Positions 41,679-52,149 of a stretch of DNA of 60,707 bases are shown piece by piece. The notes below the pieces were generated by a model that was not told the origin of the DNA, ran no database searches, and saw nothing but the letters and a program-made list of their open reading frames with translations. The stretch's first letter is position 1. The number at the start of each line of letters is the position of its first letter. Both the position numbers and the translations under genes were made by a program. Origin of the DNA: Gammaproteobacteria bacterium (lineage in GTDB: Bacteria; Pseudomonadota; Gammaproteobacteria; Eutrophobiales; Eutrophobiaceae); the NCBI GenBank assembly GCA_028819495.1, contig JAPPLI010000047.1, positions 1 through 60,707 on the forward strand, written 5' to 3'.

Positions 41679-44156
41679 TCAGGATTGCCTGAGCGCAAGC
41701 ATCGGCGGGGTGGACAGCGCCTTGCGAGTACCGGCCAGTCCGCTGATGACGACGACCACCACGGACAGCAATGGCGTGATGAGCCAGACCCACGGATTGA
41801 CCAGCACGTCCATGTGAAACACGTATTCGGCAAGTAACAGTTCCGCCACGGTGGCCGTCAGGGCGGCAATAATGCCGGCAACCAGGCCGAGAATAGCGAA
41901 CTCAGCCAGCAGACCGGCGCGAACGTGACCGCGTTCCGCGCCCAGGGCGTTCAGTAGCGCGGCTTCGTACCTGCGCTCATCATGGGTGGTTTGCAGCGCG
42001 GCGAGCAGCACGATAACTCCCGCCAGCAGGGTAAAACCGGAAACGAATTCCACCGCTTTCGCAACCTGTTCCATGATCGCCCGCACCTGTTTCAGGATGG
42101 AAGCCACGTCAAACACGGTGATGCTCGGCCAGGTCTTGACGAGTTCGATCAGCGCGCCCCTGTCCTCCGGCGCCAGGTGGAAACTGGTTATATACGTGGC
42201 TGGATAGCCGTCCAGTGTTTCCGGGTTGGCGATGACAAAGAAATTGACATTGAACGTATCCCAATCGACCCACCGGGTGCTGGCGACGGTCCCGGACACC
42301 CACTTGTCGGCAATCTTGAATTCGAGCCGGTCGCCCAGGGAAATCCCCAGGGTATGGGCGAACTCCTCCTCGAAGGAAAACAGCTGTTCAGCGCCATCGC
42401 CCCACCACCTGCCTGCGGTCAGGCGGTTGTCTTCCTGCAGGGATTCCGCTACGGACAGGTTGAACGTGCGCCTGGCGAAACGTTTTGCCCGCTCATCCGC
42501 GTAGTCGTCGGGATCGACCGCCTCGCCGTTAATGGTAATCAGGCGTGCCCGGATCATCGGGTAGGTACGCGGCGCCATGCCGGTCCGGTCATCGATGAAC
42601 TTCCTCACCGCGTCCACTTCACCGGGCTGGATGTTGATGAGGAAATAATTGGGGGTATCGGGAGGCAACCGGCTGTGCCAGTTCGCCAGCAGGTCGGTCC
42701 GCACCACCGCCAGCAGGGTAAGCACCATGAAACCGATACTGATAGCCAGTATCTGCGCCGTACTCAGGCCGGCCCGGCGCACGATGTTTGCCAGGCCGAA
42801 GCGGGCGGCTACCCCGACACCCGACCGCAACGCGTTCAACCAGTGAATTGCCAGGCGAGTGGCCAGCAGCGACGCGGCGCCGGTGATCGCCAGCCCGGCA
42901 AAACCGTACAGGATCAACGCCTCATTGCCGGATTTCCAGGGGGCCAGCAACACCAGGCAGGCAACGGCCGCCGCATAGATGCCCAGGTTGCCCAGGGGCA
43001 GGGGCACCAGGTCGCGTCTGAGCACCCTCAGGGGCGTAACGTTTTTCAGCCTCAGGATCTGCGGCATGGCGAAGCCCAGCACCGTCAGCACGCCGGCTGC
43101 CATGCCGGTAAGGACCGGGGCCGGGGTGGGTTCCGGTATGGGTCTGGACACCAGGCCGCGCATCAACCCGGCCAGACCCGACTGCCCCAGGTAGCCCAAT
43201 GCGCAGCCGACGGCGCTGCAGATCACGGCCAGCACAAGCAACTGGATGAAATAGATTTTAACGATGGTTTCCTGGTCTGCGCCGAAACAGCGCATGATGG
43301 CGCAGTTATCGAAGTGCCTGGTTGCATAACGCTGTGCCGACAGGGCGATCGCGAGTCCGGCCAGGGCGATGCTGACCAGTACCGCAAGCCCCAGGAACTG
43401 GTCCGCCCGGTCCAGGGCGGTACGCAGTTCCGGCCGGGCGTCGCGGATGCCCCGGATGTCGTATTCTTCATGATTTTCCACAAGATTACGGAATCCGGTT
43501 ACCGCTTCGCCCGGGCCGGCGACCAGCAGCCGGTATGTTGCCCGGCTGCCGGGTCTGATGAGGGCGGTGTCATCGAGGTCCGCCAGGTTCATCAGCAATC
43601 TCGGGGCGATGTTGAACAGGTCACCGCCGCGGTCGGGTTCATATGTCAATACCTTTGCCGCGTGAAGCGCCGCCGCCCCCAGGCTGATCCGGTCGCCGAC
43701 GTCAAAATCAAGTAACTGGAACAGTCTCGTGTCCGGCCAGACCGCGCCCGGCTCCGGTATGGTCAGGCCGGCGATTTCTTCGGAAAACAACCGCTCCGAA
43801 ACCAGCAACCTGCCCCGCAACGGGTACCCGGACTGCACCGCCTTGACCTCTGCCAGTTCAAGCCTGTCATCAAATACCACGACACTGCGGAAACTGACGG
43901 TCAGCGCTGTTTCCAATCCCATATCCCGGGCCCGCTCGATGAATTCCTCCCCGAAAGGTTCGGCGGAACTGACCACCAGGTCCGCCGCGAGCAACTCCGT
44001 GGCCTGGATTTCGGTAACCCGGTTAACTCTGTCGGTGAAGAAGTCAACCGTCGTCATGGCGGTTACGGCGATGATCACGGCCAGGCCGATCAGGCGCAAT
44101 TCACCTGCGCGCCAGTCCCGCAGCAACTGGGTAAGCGACAGCCTGAACAGGTACAT
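41679..44156 (-). CDS. ybbP: FtsX-like ABC transporter permease (YbbP type)
   Basis: An 825-residue membrane protein with about ten hydrophobic helices in the YbbP pattern: one at the N-terminus (ELRLIGLAVIIAVTAMTTVDFF), a large periplasmic domain, central membrane groups and two FtsX domains (the last ends EFAILGLVAGIIAALTATVAELLL...). Such permeases work with YbbA and are thought to extrude or reposition lipids or envelope molecules rather than import. The gene starts 14 bp after the ATPase gene stop. Confidence 0.9.
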   Translation of the reverse strand: MYLFRLSLTQLLRDWRAGELRLIGLAVIIAVTAMTTVDFFTDRVNRVTEIQATELLAADLVVSSAEPFGEEFIERARDMGLETALTVSFRSVVVFDDRLELAEVKAVQSGYPLRGRLLVSERLFSEEIAGLTIPEPGAVWPDTRLFQLLDFDVGDRISLGAAALHAAKVLTYEPDRGGDLFNIAPRLLMNLADLDDTALIRPGSRATYRLLVAGPGEAVTGFRNLVENHEEYDIRGIRDARPELRTALDRADQFLGLAVLVSIALAGLAIALSAQRYATRHFDNCAIMRCFGADQETIVKIYFIQLLVLAVICSAVGCALGYLGQSGLAGLMRGLVSRPIPEPTPAPVLTGMAAGVLTVLGFAMPQILRLKNVTPLRVLRRDLVPLPLGNLGIYAAAVACLVLLAPWKSGNEALILYGFAGLAITGAASLLATRLAIHWLNALRSGVGVAARFGLANIVRRAGLSTAQILAISIGFMVLTLLAVVRTDLLANWHSRLPPDTPNYFLINIQPGEVDAVRKFIDDRTGMAPRTYPMIRARLITINGEAVDPDDYADERAKRFARRTFNLSVAESLQEDNRLTAGRWWGDGAEQLFSFEEEFAHTLGISLGDRLEFKIADKWVSGTVASTRWVDWDTFNVNFFVIANPETLDGYPATYITSFHLAPEDRGALIELVKTWPSITVFDVASILKQVRAIMEQVAKAVEFVSGFTLLAGVIVLLAALQTTHDERRYEAALLNALGAERGHVRAGLLAEFAILGLVAGIIAALTATVAELLLAEYVFHMDVLVNPWVWLITPLLSVVVVVISGLAGTRKALSTPPMLALRQS

Positions 44157-44170
44157 AAGGGAGCCTGCGT

Positions 44171-44869
44171 TTAACCCCGGGTTTCCCGGAATTGAATTAT
44201 ACGACCGCCGTCCAGGGTCAGTTTTCGGGAACAGTGGACGGCGACGGACTCATCGTGGGTGACCAGCACCAGGGTAGTGCCGCGTTCCGAGTTAAGGCGA
44301 AACAGCAACTCGACGACCTGCGCAGCCGTTTCCCGGTCCAGGTTCCCGGTCAGTTCATCGGCAAACAGCACCCGCGGGCTAGCCGCAAAGGCCCTGGCGA
44401 TGGCGACCCGTTGCTGTTCGCCGCCGGACATCTGGTTCGGGTAGTGCGCCATGCGGGAAGTCAGGCCGACCTCGTTCAGGTGCGCCTGCGCCAGGTCCCG
44501 CGCAGCGCCGTTCCCTCCCAGTTCCAGCGGCAGCATGACGTTTTCCAGCGCGGTCAGTCCTGGCAGCAACTGGAACGACTGGAATACGAAACCGACCCGC
44601 CGGTTACGCAACCTGGCCCTGCCGGCCTCATCCAGGGCGGTCAGTTCCGTGTTGTCCAGGACAACCCTGCCGCCGGTCGGCAGGTCCAGTCCCGCCAGTA
44701 TCCCGATCAGCGTGGATTTGCCGGAACCGGAAACGCCCGTAATCGCAACGGTTTCTCCATATTTGATGTCCAGGCTGATATTATCCAGGATGGTCAGGGT
44801 GCCGGCAGGCCCCGTGACCCGTTTGCACAGGTTTTGCGCCCGGATAATGAAATTTGAGGATTGTTCCAT
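44171..44869 (-). CDS. ybbA: ABC transporter ATP-binding protein (YbbA type) with unusual Walker B neighbour
   Basis: 232 residues from the ATG at 44869 (a longer frame reaches 44938). ITGVSGSGKST is Walker A, FVFQSFQLLPGLTALENV the Q-loop, MSGGEQQRVAIARA the signature and LVTHDESVA the H-loop. Walker B and D-loop read VLFADELTGNLDRE: the nearly invariant Pro of ADEPTGNLD is Leu. The catalytic Glu is kept, so function is plausible. It pairs with the permease 14 bp downstream. Its start codon overlaps that of the divergent tesA gene. Confidence 0.92.
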   Translation of the reverse strand: MEQSSNFIIRAQNLCKRVTGPAGTLTILDNISLDIKYGETVAITGVSGSGKSTLIGILAGLDLPTGGRVVLDNTELTALDEAGRARLRNRRVGFVFQSFQLLPGLTALENVMLPLELGGNGAARDLAQAHLNEVGLTSRMAHYPNQMSGGEQQRVAIARAFAASPRVLFADELTGNLDRETAAQVVELLFRLNSERGTTLVLVTHDESVAVHCSRKLTLDGGRIIQFRETRG

Positions 44870-45476
44870 GTTAAGGCCGATTATTCTTGCAGTGATATTG
44901 TCGATGTCATTGTGCGCGTACGGAACAGATAAAACCATCCTGGTCCTGGGCGACAGCCTGAGCGCGGCCTATGGGATTGACGCGCAATCGGGCTGGGTGT
45001 CGCTGTTACGCGAGCGGCTGGACCGCGCCGGCTACCGCTACCGCGTCATCAACGCCAGTATCAGCGGCGACACCACCCATGGGGCCAATACTCGACTCGA
45101 CGCTATTCTAAAGGAGATAACGCCGGATATCACTATCGTTGAACTGGGCGGCAATGACGGACTGAGGGGCATCCCCCCGGCGGAGATCAAGACAAACCTG
45201 ACCGCCATCATAGAGAAGACCGCCACTGCGGGCAGCCGCATACTGCTGGCGGAAATGCTGTTGCCGCCCAATTACGGAACGGCCTACATAGAAAAATTCG
45301 TGGCCTTATACAGGGACCTGGGCGCCCGGGATGACGTGATCCTGTCGAATTTTATCCTGGCTGATATTGCCGACAATCCTGATTTGATGCAAAGTGACGG
45401 TATTCACCCGAGAGCAGAAGCGCAGGCAATGATGCTGGAAAACTTATGGCCCGATCTCTATCCGCTGCTGGACTAG
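44868..45476 (+). CDS. tesA: Arylesterase / acyl-CoA thioesterase I (TesA, SGNH hydrolase)
   Basis: A 202-residue periplasmic esterase. The signal peptide is MLRPIILAVILSMSLCAYG (about 19). SGNH blocks follow: LGDSLSAAYG (nucleophile Ser), SISGDTT (Gly), GGNDGLRG (Asn) and DGIHPRAEAQ (Asp and His). GAGGA lies 8 bp before the ATG. Pairing with ybbA-ybbP, transcribed away, is conserved from E. coli to this organism and links the enzyme to envelope lipid turnover. The ATG shares two bases with the opposite-strand ybbA ATG (CATG, 44867-44870). Confidence 0.94.
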   Translation: MLRPIILAVILSMSLCAYGTDKTILVLGDSLSAAYGIDAQSGWVSLLRERLDRAGYRYRVINASISGDTTHGANTRLDAILKEITPDITIVELGGNDGLRGIPPAEIKTNLTAIIEKTATAGSRILLAEMLLPPNYGTAYIEKFVALYRDLGARDDVILSNFILADIADNPDLMQSDGIHPRAEAQAMMLENLWPDLYPLLD

Positions 45477-45501
45477 CCCGGATTACTCACCAGGCGATAC
45501 G

Positions 45502-46077
45502 ATGAATTACTGCAGCCTTTGCGGCGCACAGGTCGTGCAGAGAATCCCGCCGGACGACGACCGCCTGCGCTATGTCTGCGACTCCTGTGACGAGATTCAC
45601 TATCAGAACCCGAAGATAGTCGCCGGCTGCATTCCCGTATGGGAAGACAAGGTGCTGCTGTGCAAACGCGCGATTGAACCCCGTTACGGTTACTGGACCC
45701 TGCCCGCAGGCTTTATGGAACTGGGCGAGACCTCCCACGCAGCCGCGTTGCGGGAGACGATGGAAGAAGCCAATGCCCGGGTCGAGATTATCAACCTGTT
45801 CGCTGTGTTCAACCTGCCCCACGTCAACCAGGTTTACCTGATGTTCAACTCGAACCTCATGGACCTGGATTTCTCTCCCGGCGCGGAGAGCCAGGAAGTG
45901 GCGCTGTTTACCCAGGACCAAATCCCCTGGGAACAACTGTCGTTCCCCACGATCCGTTACTCACTGGAATTTTTCTTTGAAGACCGGAAGGATAGCCACT
46001 ACCGGTTGCATACGGGAGATATCATGCGCGGCAACTCAGGCCGCGAATTCCTGGCCGGCCCGAAAACCCGGTATTGA
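45502..46077 (+). CDS. NUDIX hydrolase with N-terminal zinc ribbon
   Basis: A 191-residue protein. CSLCG ... CDSC (Cys4, Cys7 and Cys26, Cys29) is a zinc ribbon like that of NudC/NADH pyrophosphatases. The Nudix box GFMELGETSHAAALRETMEEANA follows, matching Gx5Ex7REUxEExGU except that the last Gly is Asn. The metal-binding Glu residues are kept. The substrate is likely a nucleotide-sugar or dinucleotide, not determinable. It is 25 bp downstream of tesA in the same direction. Confidence 0.88.
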   Translation: MNYCSLCGAQVVQRIPPDDDRLRYVCDSCDEIHYQNPKIVAGCIPVWEDKVLLCKRAIEPRYGYWTLPAGFMELGETSHAAALRETMEEANARVEIINLFAVFNLPHVNQVYLMFNSNLMDLDFSPGAESQEVALFTQDQIPWEQLSFPTIRYSLEFFFEDRKDSHYRLHTGDIMRGNSGREFLAGPKTRY

Positions 46078-46198
46078 TATGCAGAAAAGCGGGCGGACCG
46101 CCCGAATCCGCCTGGACATGAAATGATGGCTCAATTATAATATGACTTGCTTGTAGAAAAATCAGCAGCAGTAAACCGGAGAACAGGAGGGTAAAACC

Positions 46199-46471
46199 AT
46201 GGCTACTGAATTTGACCGTCAAATATCGCCGCTTGAGATGGAAAGACTGCAAACCAGTATCAAATACCATGATTGGTTTTTGGGCTTCGTTGTCGTCGTA
46301 GGCGTAACGTTAAGCATTTATCTTATCGATTCAATGAATACCTTGCAGGAAGGACTGGCTGATGTGCGCACGCGTATCGAAGTGATGCAGAGGGATATCG
46401 AAGTGATGCAGAGGGATATTGACACCTTAAATCAAAAAATGGACAGGTATCACAGCCACGCCGAGTCATAA
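46199..46471 (+). CDS. Small membrane protein with C-terminal coiled coil
   Basis: A 90-residue protein. There is one transmembrane helix (WFLGFVVVVGVTLSIYLI, about 26-43) preceded by a short cytoplasmic part and followed by a heptad-rich helix. Within that helix IEVMQRD occurs twice, encoded by a 21-bp perfect tandem duplication (46378-46419), a recent lengthening of the coil by one heptad. GGAGGG lies 9 bp before the ATG. Function unknown. It ends 6 bp before the sat start, so it is probably co-transcribed with sat. Confidence 0.65.
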   Translation: MATEFDRQISPLEMERLQTSIKYHDWFLGFVVVVGVTLSIYLIDSMNTLQEGLADVRTRIEVMQRDIEVMQRDIDTLNQKMDRYHSHAES

Positions 46472-46477
46472 TTCCCC

Positions 46478-47665
46478 ATGATAAAACCACACGGAACCGG
46501 CGAACTGCGACCGCTGTTCGTCCGGGATGAAGGGAAGCGCCAGACCCTTCTCGAAGAAGCGGAAACCCTTCCGCAATTATTGCTCAACTCGGCGGCCGCG
46601 GCCAATGCGGTAATGCTGGGCGCCGGTTATTTTTCGCCGTTGCCCGGTTACATGAACGCTGCCGACGCCCTCAGCGTCGCACAGGAAATGCATACCGCTG
46701 ACGGCCTGTTCTGGCCGGTGCCCTGCCTGAACATGTGTGCCGACAGTTCGGTGACCGGCCGCGCTGAGCGGATAGCATTACTCGACCCGAACGTTGCCGG
46801 CCGGCCGGTGATCGCGATACAGGACGTGACCTCGATAGAGACGCTTTCGGATGATCAGATGACGCTGATCACCGAAAAAGTTTTCGGCACCACGGATCGG
46901 AACCATCCTGGCGTGGCGACATTTACTGAAGCCGGAAGCCGGCTCGTGGCAGGCCCCATACGGGTGTTGAATTACAGTTATTTTGAGCAGGATTTTCCTG
47001 CCACCTTCAGGACGGCCATGCAGATCCGCGCGGGCATTGCAGACAACGGCTGGGAATCAGTCGTCGCGTTTCAGACGCGTAACCCCATGCATAGGGCCCA
47101 TGAAGAGCTATGCAAGATGGCCAGGGAGGCGCTCGGCGCCGACGGCGTCCTGATCCACATGCTGTTGGGGAAGCTGAAGCCGGGGGATATCCCCGCCGAC
47201 GTACGGGATGCAGCCATTCGCAAGATGGTGGAACTGTATTTCCCGGAGAACACCGTAATGGTAACCGGTTATGGCTTCGACATGCTCTATGCCGGCCCGC
47301 GGGAGGCGGTGTTGCATGCCGTGTTCCGGCAGAACGCCGGTTGCAGCCACCTGATTGTGGGTCGCGATCACGCCGGCGTGGGCAGTTACTACGGCCCGTT
47401 CGACGCCCAGGCCATATTTCGCGAGCAAGTGCCCGAGGGCGCGTTGGAGATAAAGATATTCGAAGCGGACCACACCGCTTATTCAAAAAAACTCAACCGG
47501 GTGGTCATGATGCGTGACGCCCCGGATCACGATATGGAGGATTTCGTGCTCCTGTCCGGTACGAAAGTACGTGAAATGCTGGCTGCAGGACAGTTATTGC
47601 CGGAAGAGTTTGCCCGGCCCGAGGTGGCCCGGATATTGATGGAGCATTACCAAGACGCGAATTAA
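46478..47665 (+). CDS. sat: ATP sulfurylase, homo-oligomeric (Sat)
   Basis: A 395-residue sulfate adenylyltransferase (APS synthase) of the Sat/Met3 type, not the CysDN heterodimer of enterics. An N-terminal PUA-like part is followed by the catalytic domain with FQTRNPMHRAHEEL (QxRNPxHxxH, about 199-210), GRDHAGVGSYYGPFDAQ (about 295) and GTKVREML near the end. No APS-kinase extension. It makes APS from sulfate and ATP, or the reverse in sulfur oxidisers; the direction cannot be told, because no APS reductase or kinase gene is adjacent. Confidence 0.95.
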   Translation: MIKPHGTGELRPLFVRDEGKRQTLLEEAETLPQLLLNSAAAANAVMLGAGYFSPLPGYMNAADALSVAQEMHTADGLFWPVPCLNMCADSSVTGRAERIALLDPNVAGRPVIAIQDVTSIETLSDDQMTLITEKVFGTTDRNHPGVATFTEAGSRLVAGPIRVLNYSYFEQDFPATFRTAMQIRAGIADNGWESVVAFQTRNPMHRAHEELCKMAREALGADGVLIHMLLGKLKPGDIPADVRDAAIRKMVELYFPENTVMVTGYGFDMLYAGPREAVLHAVFRQNAGCSHLIVGRDHAGVGSYYGPFDAQAIFREQVPEGALEIKIFEADHTAYSKKLNRVVMMRDAPDHDMEDFVLLSGTKVREMLAAGQLLPEEFARPEVARILMEHYQDAN

Positions 47666-47704
47666 GGGGTCAGAGTAATGTCTGACGACACTTACTCTGA
47701 CCCC
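47666..47704 (+). repeat. GGGGTCAGAG element, copy 9 (forward, 39 bp)
   Basis: Starts on the base after the sat stop codon. The core is shortened (TGTCTGACGACAC). Confidence 0.82.
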
Positions 47705-47724
47705 GTCCGTCGGTCACAGCGCCA

Positions 47725-47791
47725 GGGGTCAGAGTAAAATCGTCGAGATCCTTACTCCTACCCGGATATCAAATGATTTTACTCTGACCCC
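47725..47791. repeat. Composite GGGGTCAGAG element, copy 10 (67 bp)
   Basis: A left arm GGGGTCAGAGTAAAAT and right arm ATTTTACTCTGACCCC surround a decayed right arm (CTTACTCCTACCC, 47751-47763). It looks like two elements merged by deletion. It lies 57 bp upstream of the groESL promoter. Confidence 0.7.
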
Positions 47792-47847
47792 ATCTATCCT
47801 GACCGCGAATATCCGGGAGTGTTCTGTCTTTAATCGACAATTTTCTG

Positions 47848-47903
47848 TTGACATCTGAAATTTTGCCGCTATATTGTTAGCACTCACAATAATAGAGTGC
47901 TAA
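47848..47903 (+). promoter_or_regulatory. groESL promoter with CIRCE operator (HrcA)
   Basis: TTGACA (47848-47853), 16 bp, TATATT (47870-47875) is a strong sigma-70 promoter. One base further begins a perfect CIRCE element: TTAGCACTC (47877-47885), N9, GAGTGCTAA (47895-47903). HrcA bound here would block initiation until heat stress. No sigma-32 promoter is evident, so this chaperonin operon appears HrcA-controlled, unlike that of E. coli. Confidence 0.93.
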
Positions 47904-47939
47904 CAACAACAGCTTTAGCTCATAGGAGGTAATCAGTAT

Positions 47940-49897
<1,958 letters not shown>

Positions 49898-49920
49898 CCC
49901 GTTGCTGTCCGAAGGCTTGA

Positions 49921-49950
49921 AAAAAACCCGCCGGATGGCGGGTTTTTTTT
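49921..49950 (+). terminator. Rho-independent terminator of groESL
   Basis: ACCCGCC GGAT GGCGGGT with A-run before and eight T after: a strong bidirectional intrinsic terminator 24 bp beyond the groEL stop. Confidence 0.92.
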
Positions 49951-49958
49951 GAAGTTAA

Positions 49959-50001
49959 GGGGTCAGAGTAAAAATTCTGACGAATTTCTTACTCTGACCC
50001 C
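49959..50001 (+). repeat. 43-bp GGGGTCAGAG element, copy 11 (forward)
   Basis: Intact, placed 8 bp after the groEL terminator and before the convergent rho stop. Its core is identical to copy 4 (29473). Confidence 0.88.
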
Positions 50002-50023
50002 TCTGATTACTAACCCCTGGCCC

Positions 50024-51283
50024 CTATCTCTTCTTCATGGCGTCGAAGAACTGGGCATTGTTCTTCGTGGCCTTCAGCCGTTCCAGCAGGAATTCCATGG
50101 CGGCAATCGGTTCCATGGGGTGCAGCAACTTGCGCAGGATCCACATTTTCTGCAGTTCGTCCTTCTCCGTCAGCAACTCTTCGCGCCGTGTGCCTGAACG
50201 GTTGATGTAGATGGCGGGATAGATGCGTTTTTCGGAGATCTCGCGATCCAGGTGCAGTTCCATGTTGCCGGTGCCCTTGAATTCTTCATAGATGACTTCG
50301 TCCATGCGCGAGCCGGTGTCGATCAGCGCCGTGGCCAGGATGGTCAGGCTGCCGCCTTCCTCGATATTGCGCGCCGCGCCGAAGAAACGCTTGGGCCGCT
50401 GCAGGGCATTGGCGTCAACACCGCCCGTCAGTACCTTGCCCGACGCGGGAACGACAGTATTATAGGCCCGGGCCAGCCGGGTGATGGAATCCAGCAGTAT
50501 CACTACGTCCTGCTTGTGCTCCGTCAGGCGCTTTGCCCTTTCTATGACCATTTCCGCCACCTGTACGTGGCGGGTGGCGGGTTCGTCGAACGTGCTCGAG
50601 ATCACCTCACCACGGACCGAACGCTCCATCTCCGTAACCTCTTCCGGACGTTCGTCGATGAGCAGCACGATCAGGTGGCATTCCGGGTGGTTGTGCTTGA
50701 TGGATTGCGCGATGGATTGCAGGATCATGGTTTTGCCGGCCTTGGGCGGCGATACGATGAGACCGCGCTGGCCCTTGCCGATGGGCGCCACCAGGTCGAT
50801 GATCCTGGGGGTCAGGTCCTCGGTGCTGCCGTTACCCACCTCCAGCTTCAGACGTTGCTGCGCGAACAGCGGCGTCAGGTTCTCGAAGATGATCTTGTTG
50901 CGCGCCTTTTCCGGAGATTCGAAATTGATCTCGTTGACCTTGAGCAGAGCGAAGTAGCGCTCGCCTTCCTTGGGGGGCCTGATCTTGCCGGAGATATTGT
51001 CGCCGGTGCGCAGGTTAAAGCGTCTTATCTGGCTGGGAGAGACGTAGATATCATCGGGACCGGCCAGGTAGGAACTGTCCGCGGAACGCAGAAATCCGAA
51101 TCCGTCCTGAAGAATCTCCAGTACGCCGCTGCCGTAGATGTCTTCACCCTTTCTGGCGTGGGCCTTGAGGATTTCAAAGATGACGTCCTGTTTTCTCGAG
51201 CGGGCCAAGCCGTCGAGGCCGAGAGATTCGGATATGAGGACAAGTTCTGATGCGGGTTGTTGCTTTAATTCTGTGAGATTCAT
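50024..51283 (-). CDS. rho: Transcription termination factor Rho
   Basis: A 419-residue hexameric RNA helicase. [23 protein letters not shown] starts the N-terminal helical domain, [35 protein letters not shown] is the RNA-binding cold-shock-like domain, [19 protein letters not shown] is the Walker A/P-loop, and the Q- and R-loop segments ([38 protein letters not shown]) follow. Length and sequence are as in E. coli (419 aa). Trx gene upstream on the same strand, the usual trxA-rho order. Confidence 0.99.
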   Translation of the reverse strand: MNLTELKQQPASELVLISESLGLDGLARSRKQDVIFEILKAHARKGEDIYGSGVLEILQDGFGFLRSADSSYLAGPDDIYVSPSQIRRFNLRTGDNISGKIRPPKEGERYFALLKVNEINFESPEKARNKIIFENLTPLFAQQRLKLEVGNGSTEDLTPRIIDLVAPIGKGQRGLIVSPPKAGKTMILQSIAQSIKHNHPECHLIVLLIDERPEEVTEMERSVRGEVISSTFDEPATRHVQVAEMVIERAKRLTEHKQDVVILLDSITRLARAYNTVVPASGKVLTGGVDANALQRPKRFFGAARNIEEGGSLTILATALIDTGSRMDEVIYEEFKGTGNMELHLDREISEKRIYPAIYINRSGTRREELLTEKDELQKMWILRKLLHPMEPIAAMEFLLERLKATKNNAQFFDAMKKR

Positions 51284-51435
51284 TGGCTACGTATAAATAT
51301 GTTGTATTGGCCGCAAGGCACATGCCAAGTGGTTGGGATGCGCGCCAGGCCCGAGTTAAGTTAGAGGGATAGTACGAAAGGTTAAATCTAAATTAGCACG
51401 TAAAATCGGAAACGTCCAGCTTTTTTTACTTCATT

Positions 51436-51762
51436 TCAAATAATGCTGTCTATAAAGGCAGACAACTGCAGTTTTGATACGGCTCCTACTTTGGTTCCAA
51501 TGACCTCGCCATCCTTGAATATCATTAAAGTGGGTATGCCACGTACCGCATATTTCTGCGGGGTTTGGGGATTTTCATCGATATTGATCTTGGCAACCGT
51601 CAGGCTATCGGTATATTCATCGGCAATTTCATCCAGGATTGGCGCAATCATCTTGCAGGGACCGCACCACTCCGCCCAGTAGTCCACCATTACCGGCGCC
51701 TCCGATTTTAATACATCTTCTTCAAAACTGGTATCAGTTACGTGGATAATACTGTTGTTCAT
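51436..51762 (-). CDS. trxA: Thioredoxin TrxA
   Basis: A 108-residue thioredoxin. The active site [13 protein letters not shown] and the cis-Pro loop [12 protein letters not shown] are intact. The ATG at 51762 ([17 protein letters not shown]) aligns with the E. coli start; a GTG four codons upstream is less likely. Reduces protein disulphides with thioredoxin reductase. Adjacent to rho as in most gammaproteobacteria. Confidence 0.97.
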   Translation of the reverse strand: MNNSIIHVTDTSFEEDVLKSEAPVMVDYWAEWCGPCKMIAPILDEIADEYTDSLTVAKINIDENPQTPQKYAVRGIPTLMIFKDGEVIGTKVGAVSKLQLSAFIDSII

Positions 51763-51857
51763 ATCGGGTGTCACCTTTGGATATTCTGTTAGCGTACGAG
51801 GGGAAACGACATTTCATCCGAAATGGCGATCGATTTCAAGCACTCTTTGATAATTAT

Positions 51858-51899
51858 GGGGTCAGAGTAAAATTTCTGCGAAATTCTTACTCTGACCCC
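51858..51899 (+). repeat. GGGGTCAGAG element, copy 12 (forward, 42 bp)
   Basis: Slightly shorter core (AATTTCTGCGAAATT, itself nearly symmetric). It lies between divergent trxA and lptM-lysA. Confidence 0.85.
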
Positions 51900-51990
51900 T
51901 GTATCTCCATTACATGCCGATTGACATTACCAGCCGGGTTCAGGAAGATCGAGAGCCTGATACCAGCCGCCAACCGTTTGGAGATACTCG

Positions 51991-52149
51991 ATGTTTTCAC
52001 GCCGTATAATTGCGAAAGTCCGAATATTGCTGATCCTGCTGCCGGCGCTTATTTTCCACGGGTGTGGACAGAAGGGCGACTTGTACTTGCCTGATGATGA
52101 GTCTGCCGGGGCGGCCGCGCAGTACGTTTATGGATTATTTCTCGTATAA
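51991..52149 (+). CDS. lptM: Small outer-membrane lipoprotein LptM (YifL)
   Basis: A 52-residue protein. A basic start (MFSRRIIAKVR), hydrophobic stretch and lipobox IFHGCGQKGDLYLP: Cys25 would be lipidated, and C-G-Q-K-G-x-L-Y-x-P is the family signature. In E. coli LptM stabilises LptD/E assembly for LPS export. GGAG lies 8 bp upstream. It overlaps lysA by 20 bp; an lptM-lysA (or lptM-dapF) arrangement is standard outside enterics. Confidence 0.88.
   Translation: MFSRRIIAKVRILLILLPALIFHGCGQKGDLYLPDDESAGAAAQYVYGLFLV

Noticed and set aside
41982-43715. A 577-codon open frame on the plus strand
   Set aside because: It lies wholly antisense to ybbP. It is rich in Gln, Gly, Arg and His with no domain, as expected for the mirror frame of a GC-rich membrane-protein gene.
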